64,000 nt of DNA. It comes from Streptomyces sp. NRRL F-2664 (GTDB lineage: Bacteria > Actinomycetota > Actinomycetes > Streptomycetales > Streptomycetaceae). Under the pieces are notes generated by a model, which saw nothing but the letters and a program-made list of their open reading frames with translations, did not search any database and was not told where the DNA came from. Below, piece after piece: positions 11,393 through 19,473 of this stretch; positions within the stretch are counted from its first letter, which is position 1, and each line of letters opens with the position of its first letter. Position numbers and translations under genes: made by a program. Location: positions 1 through 64,000 of the forward strand of contig NZ_JOFX01000016.1 in assembly GCF_000719345.1 (NCBI RefSeq). Reading direction: 5' to 3'.

Positions 11393-12388
11393 TCACGGCC
11401 GCAGGCCCGCGATCCGGGCCAGCCGGGTGCAGGAGTCCAGGAGGGCGGTCCGGTCGTACGTCGAGGTGGTGACCAGCAGTTCGTCGGCGCCGGTCCGCTC
11501 CGCGATCTCGGCGAGGTCCGCCGCGACCCGGTCCTCCGTCCCGTGGATGTGCCCGGACAGGGCTGCTTCGTACAGCTCGCGCTCCTTCTCGGTCATCTCC
11601 AGGGCCTCGACCTCGTCGGCGGGGCGCAGCGGCGGGAAGCTGCCGCGGGTGCGGGAGTACGCGAGGGACCAGGCCTCCGGCAGCAGGATGCGCCGGGCCT
11701 CCTCGGCCGTCTCGGCGACGGCCACCGTCCCGGAGACGATGACGTAGGGCTCCGCGCTCCGGGCGGAGGGCCGGAACTCCCGGCGGTAGCCCTCCACGAG
11801 GGCGGCGACCCGGTCGCGGCTGCGCAGGTCGCCCACCACCAGCGGCAGTCCCGCCCGGGCCGCGATCCCGGCGCCCTCGCCGGTGGCCAGCACGTACGCC
11901 GGTATCCGGAGCCCTTCGGCGGGGCGGGCGTGCACCTCGGGGTACGCACGCTGGGTGCCGTCGAGCCAGCCGAGGAGCTCGGTGAGCTGTTCCTCGAAGC
12001 GGTCGGCGTCCCCGGCGTCCCGTCCGAGCGCCTTGCGGATGCCGTTCGTGAAGCCGACCGAGCGGCCGAGGCCCATGTCGATCCGACCGGGGAAGAGGGA
12101 CTCCAGCACGCCGAACTGCTCCGCGACCACCAGCGGCCGGTGGTTGGGCAGCATGACCCCGCCCGTGCCGACCCGGATCCGGTCCGTCGCACCGGCCACG
12201 GCGGCGGCCAGCACGGTCGGTGCCGAGCCCGCGACGCCGGGCACGCTGTGGTGCTCCGACACCCAGAAGCGGTGGTAGCCGAGGTCCTCGGCCGTCCGGG
12301 CGAGTGCCACGGTGTCGCGCAGGGCCTGGGCGGCCGGGTGGCCACGGCGGGTGCGCGACCGGTCGAGCAGCGAGAGCTTTCGGATCAC
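11393..12388 (-). CDS. LLM-class flavin-dependent oxidoreductase
   Basis: 331 residues from GTG 12388 (VIRKLSLLDRSRTRRGHPAA); the frame extends further upstream through the divergent gene, which is rejected. The TIM-barrel luciferase-like sequence is clear (YHRFWVSEHHSVPGVAGSAP, IRVGTGGVMLPNHRPLVVAE, GRIDMGLGRSVG). Such proteins use reduced FMN or F420; neither the cofactor nor the substrate can be read from sequence alone. It lies 72 bases from a divergent HAD-like gene. Confidence 0.9.
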   Translation of the reverse strand: MIRKLSLLDRSRTRRGHPAAQALRDTVALARTAEDLGYHRFWVSEHHSVPGVAGSAPTVLAAAVAGATDRIRVGTGGVMLPNHRPLVVAEQFGVLESLFPGRIDMGLGRSVGFTNGIRKALGRDAGDADRFEEQLTELLGWLDGTQRAYPEVHARPAEGLRIPAYVLATGEGAGIAARAGLPLVVGDLRSRDRVAALVEGYRREFRPSARSAEPYVIVSGTVAVAETAEEARRILLPEAWSLAYSRTRGSFPPLRPADEVEALEMTEKERELYEAALSGHIHGTEDRVAADLAEIAERTGADELLVTTSTYDRTALLDSCTRLARIAGLRP

Positions 12389-12448
12389 ACAGGACTCAAC
12401 ACCCGGGAGCCGCCAGGATTCCCGCCCGGCCCTGTCGCAGACACGCCC

Positions 12449-12454
12449 TAGGCT
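12449..12454 (+). promoter_or_regulatory. -10 box of a probable leaderless promoter
   Basis: TAGGCT ends six bases before ATG 12461, so the transcript probably begins at or next to the start codon. No good -35 is visible. Confidence 0.4.
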
Positions 12455-12460
12455 GACCGG

Positions 12461-12955
12461 ATGAGTGACAAGAGCAGCCCGCGGCCGCTGGCCGTCTTCG
12501 ACATCGACAACACGCTGTCCGACACCGCCCACCGCCAGCACTTCCTGGAGCGGCGGCCGAGGGACTGGTCGGGCTTCTTCGCGGCGGCGCCGGCCGATCC
12601 GCCTCTGGCGCGCGGGATCGCCCTGGCGGTGCAGAGCGCGGCCGACTGCGAGGTGGTGTACCTGACCGGGCGGCCCGAGCGGTGCCGGGCGGACACGGTG
12701 GAGTGGCTCACCCGGCACGGCCTGCCCGAGGGGCGGCTGTGGATGCGCGGCAACCAGGACCGGCGGCCGGCCCGGACGACCAAGCTGGAGGTGCTGGGCC
12801 GGATCGCCCGGGGGCGGGAGGTGCGCATGCTGGTGGACGACGACGAACTGGTCTGCCGGGCCGCGCGGGCGGCGGGCTTCCGCGTCGTCGTCGCCGACTG
12901 GGCGGCGGACGCGCCCGAGCTCCTGTCCGGCCAGGAGGTCGAGGGCCGGACCTGA
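12461..12955 (+). CDS. HAD-like phosphatase
   Basis: 164 residues, ATG 12461, probably leaderless. HAD motif I is VFDIDNTLSD (nucleophile Asp and the acid two residues later), motif II is VVYLTGRPERCR, and the C-terminal acidic motif is MLVDDDELVCR. The TGRP motif and small size resemble the phosphatase part of polynucleotide kinase-phosphatases, as in many annotated actinobacterial 'phosphatase domain' proteins. It ends 22 bases before the convergent dodecin gene. Substrate unknown. Confidence 0.85.
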   Translation: MSDKSSPRPLAVFDIDNTLSDTAHRQHFLERRPRDWSGFFAAAPADPPLARGIALAVQSAADCEVVYLTGRPERCRADTVEWLTRHGLPEGRLWMRGNQDRRPARTTKLEVLGRIARGREVRMLVDDDELVCRAARAAGFRVVVADWAADAPELLSGQEVEGRT

Positions 12956-12977
12956 GCGGTGCGGGGGAGGGCCGGGC

Positions 12978-13193
12978 TCAGTCCTCGCCCTCCAGCCGGA
13001 AGCCGACCTTCAGCCCCACCTGGTAGTGGGCGATCTCGCCGTTCTCGATGTGGCCGCGCATCTGGACCACCTCGAACCAGTCCAGGTTCCGCACGGTCTG
13101 GCCCGCGCGGGCGATCCCGTTGCGAATGGCCTGATCGATGCCCTCGTGGGAGGTGCCGACGATCTCGGTCACCCGGTAGGTGTGGTTGGACAT
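12978..13193 (-). CDS. Dodecin, flavin-binding protein
   Basis: 71 residues from ATG 13193, with GGGAGA upstream. The sequence (YRVTEIVGTSHEGIDQAIRN, ARAGQTVRNLDWFEVVQMRG, YQVGLKVGFRLE) is typical of dodecins, which form hollow 12-mers that store or buffer flavins. The aromatic Trp of the flavin-stacking position is present (NLDWFEV). Single gene, divergent from the binding-protein gene. Confidence 0.93.
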   Translation of the reverse strand: MSNHTYRVTEIVGTSHEGIDQAIRNGIARAGQTVRNLDWFEVVQMRGHIENGEIAHYQVGLKVGFRLEGED

Positions 13194-13291
13194 GGAGTCT
13201 CCCGACAGTGGGTCGCTTTTGCCTGGTTCTACGGTGCCCCAGTAAGTCCGGCTGCGCGAACTATGTGCCAACAATCCCGCGCGAAAGACCC

Positions 13292-13318
13292 TTGACCGGC
13301 CTATTGGTCTATGCCAAT
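13292..13318 (+). promoter_or_regulatory. Promoter with DasR-like operator
   Basis: A -35 box TTGACC (13292-13297) is followed by ATTGGTCTATGCCAAT (13303-13318), an imperfect inverted repeat matching the published dre consensus ACTGGTCTAGACCACT at 12 of 16 positions. It lies where it would block the promoter of the sugar-binding lipoprotein gene 40 bases downstream. DasR is the GlcNAc-6-P-responsive GntR repressor of chitin use in Streptomyces; binding here is inferred. Confidence 0.6.
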
Positions 13319-13358
13319 TTCGAGCCATCTGAGATCGAGCCCCCAGAAGGTGACCCTC

Positions 13359-14621
13359 TTGAAGATGCGCTTCCTCGCCGTGTGCACGGCCCTCGCGGCC
13401 GCGACCGCCCTGACGGGCTGCAGCCAGTGGGGCGATCCGGCCGCAGGGCAGCAGAAGGTGACGCTCTGGCTGATGAAGGGCAGCGCCTCGGAGGACTTCA
13501 TCGCCGCGTTCACCGCGTCCTTCGAGCAGGAGCACCCCGACGTCGACCTGGACGTCAGGATCCAGGAGTGGACGGGCATCGGCGACAAGGTCAACGCCGT
13601 CCTGGACGGCACGGCCAAGGAGCCCGCCGACGTCATCGAGGTCGGCAACACGCAGGTCGCGCAGTACATCGAGACCGGAGGCCTCTCCGAACTCACCCTC
13701 GAAGGACTGCGCGAGTGGGACAGCAAGCACTGGCTCAAGGGCCTCGCCGAGCCGGCGAGCGTCAACGGCGCCCAGTACGGCGTGCCCTGGTACGCCGCCA
13801 ACCGCGTGGTCGTCTACCACAAGGACCTCTTCGCCGCCGCCGGCATCAAGACCCCGCCCAGGAACCGCCAGGAGTGGATCCAGGCCACCCAGAAGCTCGA
13901 CAAGGGCGACCAGCAGGGCATCTACCTCGCCGGCCAGAACTGGTACGTTCTCGCCGGCTTCGTCTGGGACGAGGGCGGCGAGCTCGCCATCGAGACGGGC
14001 GGCCGCTGGGTGGGCACCCTCGACGACGAGAAGGCCCTGGCGGGGATGCAGTTCTACAAGCAGCTCCAGGCCCTCGGCGACGGGCCCGAGGCCGCCGACG
14101 AGGAGACGCCCCCGCAGTCGCAGGTCTTCGCACGCGGCCAGGTCGCCCAGATCATCGCCCCGCCCGGCCAGGCCGCCGAGATCGAAGCGGCCAACCCCGC
14201 GCTGAAGGGCAAGCTCGGCTTCTTCCCCATACCGGGCAAGACCTCCGACAGGGCCGGCTCCGTCTTCACCGGCGGCTCCGACCTGATCATCCCGGAGCGC
14301 ACCGGCAACCGGAAGGGCGCCGTCGACGTGATCACGGCCCTCGTCAGCGAGAAGTGGCAGACCGAACTCGCCCGCACCATGAGCTACGTGCCGAACAAGA
14401 CGACCCTCGCCCACGTCGTCGAGGGCAACGAGGGCGCCGCCGCCATGGCCCCGGGCGCCGCCCAGGGCCGGGCCACCCCGACCTCCGCCCGCTGGGCCGA
14501 GGTCGAGGCGAAGAATCCGATCAAGCCCTACATGACGGCCGTCCTGACCGGGCAGGACCCCCAGCAGGCCGCCAGGGCGGCCTCCGAGGAGATCGGCCGG
14601 GTGCTCAGCTCCGACCGCTGA
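13359..14621 (+). CDS. Sugar ABC transporter binding lipoprotein, DasA-like
   Basis: 420 residues from TTG 13359 (ATG 13365 also fits); AGAAGG lies at 13345-13350. The N-terminus KMRFLAVCTALAAATALTGC is a lipoprotein signal ending in a lipobox (LTGC). The mature protein has the family-1 carbohydrate-binding-protein pattern (VTLWLMKGSASEDFIAAF, VIEVGNTQVAQY, WYAANRVVVYHKDLFAAAGI). The wording is closest, from memory, to the chitobiose-binding protein DasA and its paralogues, and the DasR-like site upstream agrees. No permease genes are adjacent, so it must share permeases and an ATPase encoded elsewhere. Confidence 0.85.
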   Translation: MKMRFLAVCTALAAATALTGCSQWGDPAAGQQKVTLWLMKGSASEDFIAAFTASFEQEHPDVDLDVRIQEWTGIGDKVNAVLDGTAKEPADVIEVGNTQVAQYIETGGLSELTLEGLREWDSKHWLKGLAEPASVNGAQYGVPWYAANRVVVYHKDLFAAAGIKTPPRNRQEWIQATQKLDKGDQQGIYLAGQNWYVLAGFVWDEGGELAIETGGRWVGTLDDEKALAGMQFYKQLQALGDGPEAADEETPPQSQVFARGQVAQIIAPPGQAAEIEAANPALKGKLGFFPIPGKTSDRAGSVFTGGSDLIIPERTGNRKGAVDVITALVSEKWQTELARTMSYVPNKTTLAHVVEGNEGAAAMAPGAAQGRATPTSARWAEVEAKNPIKPYMTAVLTGQDPQQAARAASEEIGRVLSSDR

Positions 14622-14809
14622 TCCCCGGCGGCGCATGCGGGAGGCCGCCGCCCTGCGGTGCGGTCCGCGGGGGTCCACCGGCGAGTTCAGCGTCCGCACA
14701 CCCGCGGGCCGCAGAGCGGTCATGTCGAATCCAGCCGGTCACGGAAGAAGTAAAGGAGCCAGGCCACCACCTGCCGGCCTGGCCCTCCGTGCCCGGTTCA
14801 GGAGCCGCC

Positions 14810-15628
14810 ATGACCATCGCACCCCTGTCCCCCTCCCTCCCCACGGCCCCCACTCCCGCCTCCCCGCTCCTCACCCCCGCCCCCGCCAAGGCCGCCGCCG
14901 GGCCCCACTACACCGTGCGCCTCGCCCGTGACGAGGACGAGGTGCGGGCCGCCCAGCGCCTGCGCCACCAGGTCTTCGCCGGTGAGCTCGGCGCCCGGCT
15001 CGACGGCCCCGAGCCGGGCCTCGACGCCGACGCCTTCGACGCGTACTGCGACCACCTCCTCGTCCTCGACGAGCAGACCGGGCAGGTCGTCGGCACCTAC
15101 CGGCTGCTCCCCCCGGAACGGGCCGCCGTCGCCGGGCGCCTCTACTCCGAGGGCGAGTTCGACCTCTCCGCGCTCGCGCCCATCCGCCCCGACCTCGTCG
15201 AGGTGGGCCGCTCCTGCGTGCACCCCGACCACCGCAACGGCGCCGTCATCGCCCTCATCTGGGCGGGCCTCGCCCACTACATGGACCGCACCGGCCACAA
15301 CTGGCTCGCCGGCTGCTGCTCGATACCCCTCGCCGACGGCGGCGTCCTCGCAGCGGCCACCCGCGAGAACGCCCTGACCCGCAGCCCCGCCCCCGAGGAG
15401 TACCGGGTCACCCCCCACATCCCCTGGAACCCCGAGGGCATCGACTTCCCCGCGCGCATGGAGCTGCCCCCGCTGCTGCGCGGATACCTGCGCCTGGGCG
15501 CCTGGGTCTGCGGCGAGCCCGCCCTCGACGCCGGGTTCGGCTGCGCCGACCTGTACGTGCTGCTCTCCCTGCGCCGGACCAACCCGCGCTACCTGAAGCA
15601 CTTCCGCTCGCCCCTGCCGGGCGCATGA
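14810..15628 (+). CDS. olsB: Ornithine-acyl-ACP N-acyltransferase
   Basis: 272 residues, ATG 14810 with AGGAG five bases before. After a Pro/Ala-rich leader comes a GNAT-like N-acyltransferase of the OlsB family (VRLARDEDEVRAAQRLRHQV, VVGTYRLLPP, LVEVGRSCVHPDHRNGAVI). OlsB moves a 3-hydroxyacyl chain from ACP to the alpha-amino group of ornithine, making lyso-ornithine lipid. It overlaps the acyltransferase olsA by four bases, the expected partner for the second step. The pairing makes this call firmer than the domain alone. Confidence 0.85.
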   Translation: MTIAPLSPSLPTAPTPASPLLTPAPAKAAAGPHYTVRLARDEDEVRAAQRLRHQVFAGELGARLDGPEPGLDADAFDAYCDHLLVLDEQTGQVVGTYRLLPPERAAVAGRLYSEGEFDLSALAPIRPDLVEVGRSCVHPDHRNGAVIALIWAGLAHYMDRTGHNWLAGCCSIPLADGGVLAAATRENALTRSPAPEEYRVTPHIPWNPEGIDFPARMELPPLLRGYLRLGAWVCGEPALDAGFGCADLYVLLSLRRTNPRYLKHFRSPLPGA

Positions 15629-16557
15629 ACGTCTGGCTCCCCACCTCGCCCTGCACCCCCGAGGCCTGCGCCGGCCACGAGGGGCGCACCGCGAGCGTCC
15701 CGCACGCGCTACTGCGGCTCACCGCCGCCGCGGCCCTGATCCTGCTGGGGATCCTGGGCGCCCCGCCGGCCCGGCTGCTGCCGGCCGGCCCCCGGCACGC
15801 GGTCGTACGGGCCTGGTCGGCCGCACTCGTCCGCGCCTTCGGCATACGGATCACCGTGCACGGCAGCCCGGGCCCGCGCGGCGCCCGCCTGCTCGTCGCC
15901 AACCACATCTCCTGGCTCGACGTCCCCCTCGTCGCCGCCGTCCTGCCCAGCCGGATGCTGGCCAAGAGCGACATCCGAGCCTGGCCCCTCCTCGGCCGGC
16001 TCGCCGCGCAGGCCGGGACCCTGTTCATCGAGCGCGACCGGATCCGCGCACTGCCCGCCACCGTCTCCACCCTGACCGGCGCGCTGCTCGCCGGCGACCG
16101 CGTCACCGTCTTCCCCGAGGGCTCCACCTGGTGCGGGCGCGACCGGGGGGCCTTCCGCAGAGCCGCCTTCCAGGCCGCCCTGGACGCGCGGGCCCCCGTA
16201 CAGCCCGTGCGCATCACCTACGCGCGGGCCGACGGGGGTCCGGCCGGTGCACCCGCCTTCGTCGGGGACGACCCGCTGACCGCCTCGCTGTGGCGGACCG
16301 CCAGGGCCCGCGGGATCCGGGCCGAGGTCACGCTGCTGCCGCGGATCCCGCCGGGCCGTCACACGGACCGGCGGGACCTCGCGGCCGCCGCCGAGCGGGC
16401 GGTGGCCGCGAGGACGTCCGGGCGGACGGCCCTGCCCGATCAGCCCACCGGCCCGCCGGCGACCGCCAGGGACAGCGCGAAGCGGCCCGCCGCGTCCGTC
16501 CACCACTGGGTCAGCTCCAGCCCGGCCGCGGCCAGCTCCTTGCGCACGCCCTCCTGA
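15625..16557 (+). CDS. olsA: 1-acyltransferase of the PlsC family, probable OlsA
   Basis: 310 residues from ATG 15625, overlapping olsB. One hydrophobic segment near residues 30-50, then the acyltransferase motifs NHISWLD (about 93) and FPEGST (about 170). OlsA esterifies the hydroxyl of lyso-ornithine lipid; a housekeeping PlsC role is less likely given the coupling to olsB. The last ~39 codons run antisense through the 3' end of the convergent egtD gene, and that tail (Ser/Ala/Pro-rich) does not look like conserved acyltransferase sequence. Confidence 0.85.
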   Translation: MNVWLPTSPCTPEACAGHEGRTASVPHALLRLTAAAALILLGILGAPPARLLPAGPRHAVVRAWSAALVRAFGIRITVHGSPGPRGARLLVANHISWLDVPLVAAVLPSRMLAKSDIRAWPLLGRLAAQAGTLFIERDRIRALPATVSTLTGALLAGDRVTVFPEGSTWCGRDRGAFRRAAFQAALDARAPVQPVRITYARADGGPAGAPAFVGDDPLTASLWRTARARGIRAEVTLLPRIPPGRHTDRRDLAAAAERAVAARTSGRTALPDQPTGPPATARDSAKRPAASVHHWVSSSPAAASSLRTPS

Positions 16558-17414
16558 CGGAACTTCGCGGACACCTCCGTCAGGATCTCCTCACCCGCCG
16601 CGAACGGCACCACCAGGTCCAGGGCCCGGACCTTCACCGTCAGCTCGGACCGGGCCCGCAGCCGCATCTCGATCCACTCCTGCTCGCTGTTCCACACCGC
16701 CACGTGCTCGAAGTCGGCGGTGTGGAAGTCGGCGTCCAACTCCCGGTTGATGACGGCCAGCACGTTCTTGTTGAACTCCGCCGTCACCCCGCGCGCGTCG
16801 TCGTACGCCGTCACCAGGACGGCCTCGTCCTTCACCAGGTCCGTACCCATCAGCAGTGCGTCCCCGGGCGACAGCATCGCCCGTACCGATGCCAGGAACA
16901 CCGCCCGCTCCGGCGGGAGCAGGTTGCCGATCGTGCCGCCGAGGAACACCACCAGCCGGGGGCCGGGTGAGTCCGGCAGCTTCAGCGCCCGGGTGAAGTC
17001 GGCCAGCAGGGCGTGCACGCGCAACCCCGGATGGTCGGCCAACAGCGCCTCGGCCGCGCCCCGCAGGGCGCTCCCGCTCACGTCCACCGGCACATAGGTG
17101 TCCAGCGCCGGCATCGCCTCGATCAGGTGCCGGGTCTTCTCGGAGGAGCCCGAACCCAGCTCCACCAGGGTGCGGGCACCGCTCACCGCGGCGATCTCCC
17201 GTGCCCGCTCCAGCAGGATCTCCCGCTCGGCGCGGGTCGGGTAGTACTCGGGCAGTCGGGTGATCTCCTCGAAGAGTTCACTGCCCCGCGCGTCGTAGAA
17301 CCACTTGGGCGGCAGCACCTTGGGCGTGTGGGTCAGCCCGTGCAGCACATCCGCGCGCAGTGCGGTCTCCGCCGCGTCCTCGTCGAGGGTCCGGGTCAAC
17401 TGGAAGCTGGTCAC
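16440..17414 (-). CDS. egtD: L-histidine N-alpha-methyltransferase EgtD
   Basis: 324 residues from GTG 17414, which overlaps the egtC stop. The sequence shows the EgtD N-terminal region (LPPKWFYDARGSELFEEITR, YYPTRAERE), the SAM site VELGSGSSEKTRHL and FLGGTIGNLLPPERAVFL. It methylates histidine three times with SAM to hercynine, the first committed step of ergothioneine synthesis. Last gene of egtABCD; its 3' end overlaps olsA by 118 bases. Confidence 0.95.
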   Translation of the reverse strand: MTSFQLTRTLDEDAAETALRADVLHGLTHTPKVLPPKWFYDARGSELFEEITRLPEYYPTRAEREILLERAREIAAVSGARTLVELGSGSSEKTRHLIEAMPALDTYVPVDVSGSALRGAAEALLADHPGLRVHALLADFTRALKLPDSPGPRLVVFLGGTIGNLLPPERAVFLASVRAMLSPGDALLMGTDLVKDEAVLVTAYDDARGVTAEFNKNVLAVINRELDADFHTADFEHVAVWNSEQEWIEMRLRARSELTVKVRALDLVVPFAAGEEILTEVSAKFRQEGVRKELAAAGLELTQWWTDAAGRFALSLAVAGGPVG

Positions 17415-18169
17415 GGGTGGTTCTCCTTGAGCGGGGTCAGGCGGACCCGGGTCGGGGTGGCGGTCAGCAGGGTCCGGTCGGGCACTTCGCACCACCGGGT
17501 GTCGTCGTCGTACGGCTCGGACGCCACCACGGTGCGCCTGCCCGCGGGGTCGGCCAGGTACCAGAGCGAGTCGCCCCAGGCGGTCGCGGCGATCGCGGCT
17601 CCGTCCGTCAGCAGCAGGTTCAGCCGGGAGCCGGGCGCCGCCGAGGACAGCTCCCGCACGGGTTCGGCGAGCGCCGTGCCCAGGTCGTCCCCGGCCCGCA
17701 GGCGGCGTCGCACCAGCGCCCAGACGAACGCCGAGTCGGTGCGGGCCGCCAGCTGGAGCAGCTCCTGCGGCGGCAGGGCGGCCGCGAGTGGAGCCGCCGC
17801 CTCGGGCCAGTTCCGCACGGCGCCGTTGTGGCTGAACAGCCACGGTCCGTCGGTGAAGGGCGCGGCCGCGGCCTCGCCGTCGGCGCCGGCCAGCGTGGCG
17901 TCGCGTACGGCGGCCAGCACGGCCCCGCTGCGCACCACCCGGGCGAGATCGGTGAAGGTCAGGTCGCCCCAGATCGGGCCGGCGCGACGGTAGCGGGCGG
18001 GCACCGGGTCGCCCTGCGCGTACCAGCCGACACCGAAGCCGTCGGCGTTGACCGTCCCGTGCCGCTGGCGGCGCGGCTCCCAGGACTGGCGGACCAGCGA
18101 GTGCTCGGGCTCGCTCAGCAGCCGCCCCAGGGGCACCGCCGGTCCCACGTAGGCGAGGTGACGGCACAT
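17411..18169 (-). CDS. egtC: Gamma-glutamyl hercynylcysteine sulfoxide amidohydrolase EgtC
   Basis: 252 residues from ATG 18169. It begins MCRHLAYVG; after Met removal Cys2 is the N-terminal nucleophile of class II glutamine amidotransferase-type hydrolases. NADGFGVGWY and FSHNGAVRNW are the matching fold motifs. It removes the glutamyl group from the hercynyl-gamma-glutamylcysteine sulfoxide made by EgtB. The start shares one base with the egtB stop (TGATG). Confidence 0.94.
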   Translation of the reverse strand: MCRHLAYVGPAVPLGRLLSEPEHSLVRQSWEPRRQRHGTVNADGFGVGWYAQGDPVPARYRRAGPIWGDLTFTDLARVVRSGAVLAAVRDATLAGADGEAAAAPFTDGPWLFSHNGAVRNWPEAAAPLAAALPPQELLQLAARTDSAFVWALVRRRLRAGDDLGTALAEPVRELSSAAPGSRLNLLLTDGAAIAATAWGDSLWYLADPAGRRTVVASEPYDDDTRWCEVPDRTLLTATPTRVRLTPLKENHP

Positions 18170-19473
18170 CAGGCGTCCCTCGCGGTGCGGAAGCCGGAAA
18201 AGATCTGCCGCCGCACCGGCAGGTCCCAGTTGCGGAAGGTGCCGCGGCAGGCCACGGGGTCCACCGCGAAGGAACCGCCCCGCAGCACCTTGTGCTCGGG
18301 GCCGAAGAAGACCTCCGAGTACTCCCGGTAGGGGAAGGCCCGGAAGCCCGGATAGGGCAGGAAGTCGGAGGCCGTCCACTCCCACACGTCGCCGATCAGC
18401 TGGCGCACCCCCAGCGGGGACGCCCCGGCCGGATAGCTGCCTGCACGGGACGGGCGCAGATGGCGCTGCCCCAGATTGGCGTGCTGCGCGGTCGGGTCGG
18501 CGTCGCCCCACGGGTAGCGGGTCGAGCGGCCGGTCGCCGGGTCGAAGCGGGCGGCCTTCTCCCATTCGGTCTCGGTGGGCAGCCGCCGGCCGGCCCAGCG
18601 GGCGTAGGCGTCCGCCTCGTACCAGCTGACGTGCAGAACCGGTTCTTCATCGGGGACGGGCTCGATCACACCGAAGCGGCGGCGCAGCCATACGCCGCCC
18701 TCCCGCTGCCAGAACAGCGGCGCCTCGATGGAGTGCCGGCGGATCTGCTCCCAGCCGGCCGCGGCCCACCAGCGCGGCTCGTGGTAGCCGCCGTCCGCGA
18801 TGAAGGCGCGGTAGGCGGCGTTCGTCACCGGCAGTGTGTCCATCCAGAACGCCGCGGTCTCCCGCTGGTGCGCGGGCCGCTCGTTGTCCAGCGACCAGGG
18901 CTCGGTCGACGTGCCCATCATGAACGGACCGGCGGGGACGAGGACTTCGGATGCGGTCGGCGGGTCGTAGGGGCCGTCCGGGTCGGGTGCGCCCAGTACG
19001 GGGGCGCCGCGCCGGAGCTGATGCGTGATCAGCATGGTCTCGTCGTGCTGTTGTTCGTGCTGGGCGATCATCCCGAAGGCGAAACCGTCGTCGAGGAGCG
19101 GGCTGCCCTCCAGCGCGGTGCTCTCCAGGAGGTCGAAGACCCGGCCGCGGACCTCGGCCGCGTACCGGCGGGCCTCCTGCGGTCCGAGCAGCGGCAGCTT
19201 CGGCCGCTCGGCGCGCGGATGCTCGAAGGCGTCGTAGAGGGGGTCGATGTCCGGGCGCAGGGACTCGCGTCCGGCGACCCGGCGGAGCAGCCAGAGCTCC
19301 TCCTGGTTGCCGATGTGCGCCAGGTCCCAGACCAGCGGGGACATCAGGGGGGAGTGCTGGGCGGTGAGGTCGGCGTCGGTCACCGCGTCGGTGAGGGCCG
19401 CCGTCCGGGTCCGTGCGGCGGTCAGCGAGGCGACCGCCCGTTCGCGCAGCCCGGGCTGGGACTCGGTGGTCAT
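18169..19473 (-). CDS. egtB: Hercynine oxygenase (sulfoxide synthase) EgtB
   Basis: 434 residues from ATG 19473. N-terminal DinB-like domain with the iron ligands: His in WDLAHIGNQEE and the HxxxH pair in QHEQQHDETML (about 138). C-terminal FGE-sulfatase (formylglycine-generating-enzyme-like) domain: VPAGPFMMGTS, PVTNAAYRAFI, RLPTETEWEKAA, GDVWEWTASDF, VLRGGSFA. It joins hercynine and gamma-glutamylcysteine with O2. Overlaps egtA by four bases, so all four genes are one transcript. Confidence 0.95.
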   Translation of the reverse strand: MTTESQPGLRERAVASLTAARTRTAALTDAVTDADLTAQHSPLMSPLVWDLAHIGNQEELWLLRRVAGRESLRPDIDPLYDAFEHPRAERPKLPLLGPQEARRYAAEVRGRVFDLLESTALEGSPLLDDGFAFGMIAQHEQQHDETMLITHQLRRGAPVLGAPDPDGPYDPPTASEVLVPAGPFMMGTSTEPWSLDNERPAHQRETAAFWMDTLPVTNAAYRAFIADGGYHEPRWWAAAGWEQIRRHSIEAPLFWQREGGVWLRRRFGVIEPVPDEEPVLHVSWYEADAYARWAGRRLPTETEWEKAARFDPATGRSTRYPWGDADPTAQHANLGQRHLRPSRAGSYPAGASPLGVRQLIGDVWEWTASDFLPYPGFRAFPYREYSEVFFGPEHKVLRGGSFAVDPVACRGTFRNWDLPVRRQIFSGFRTARDA

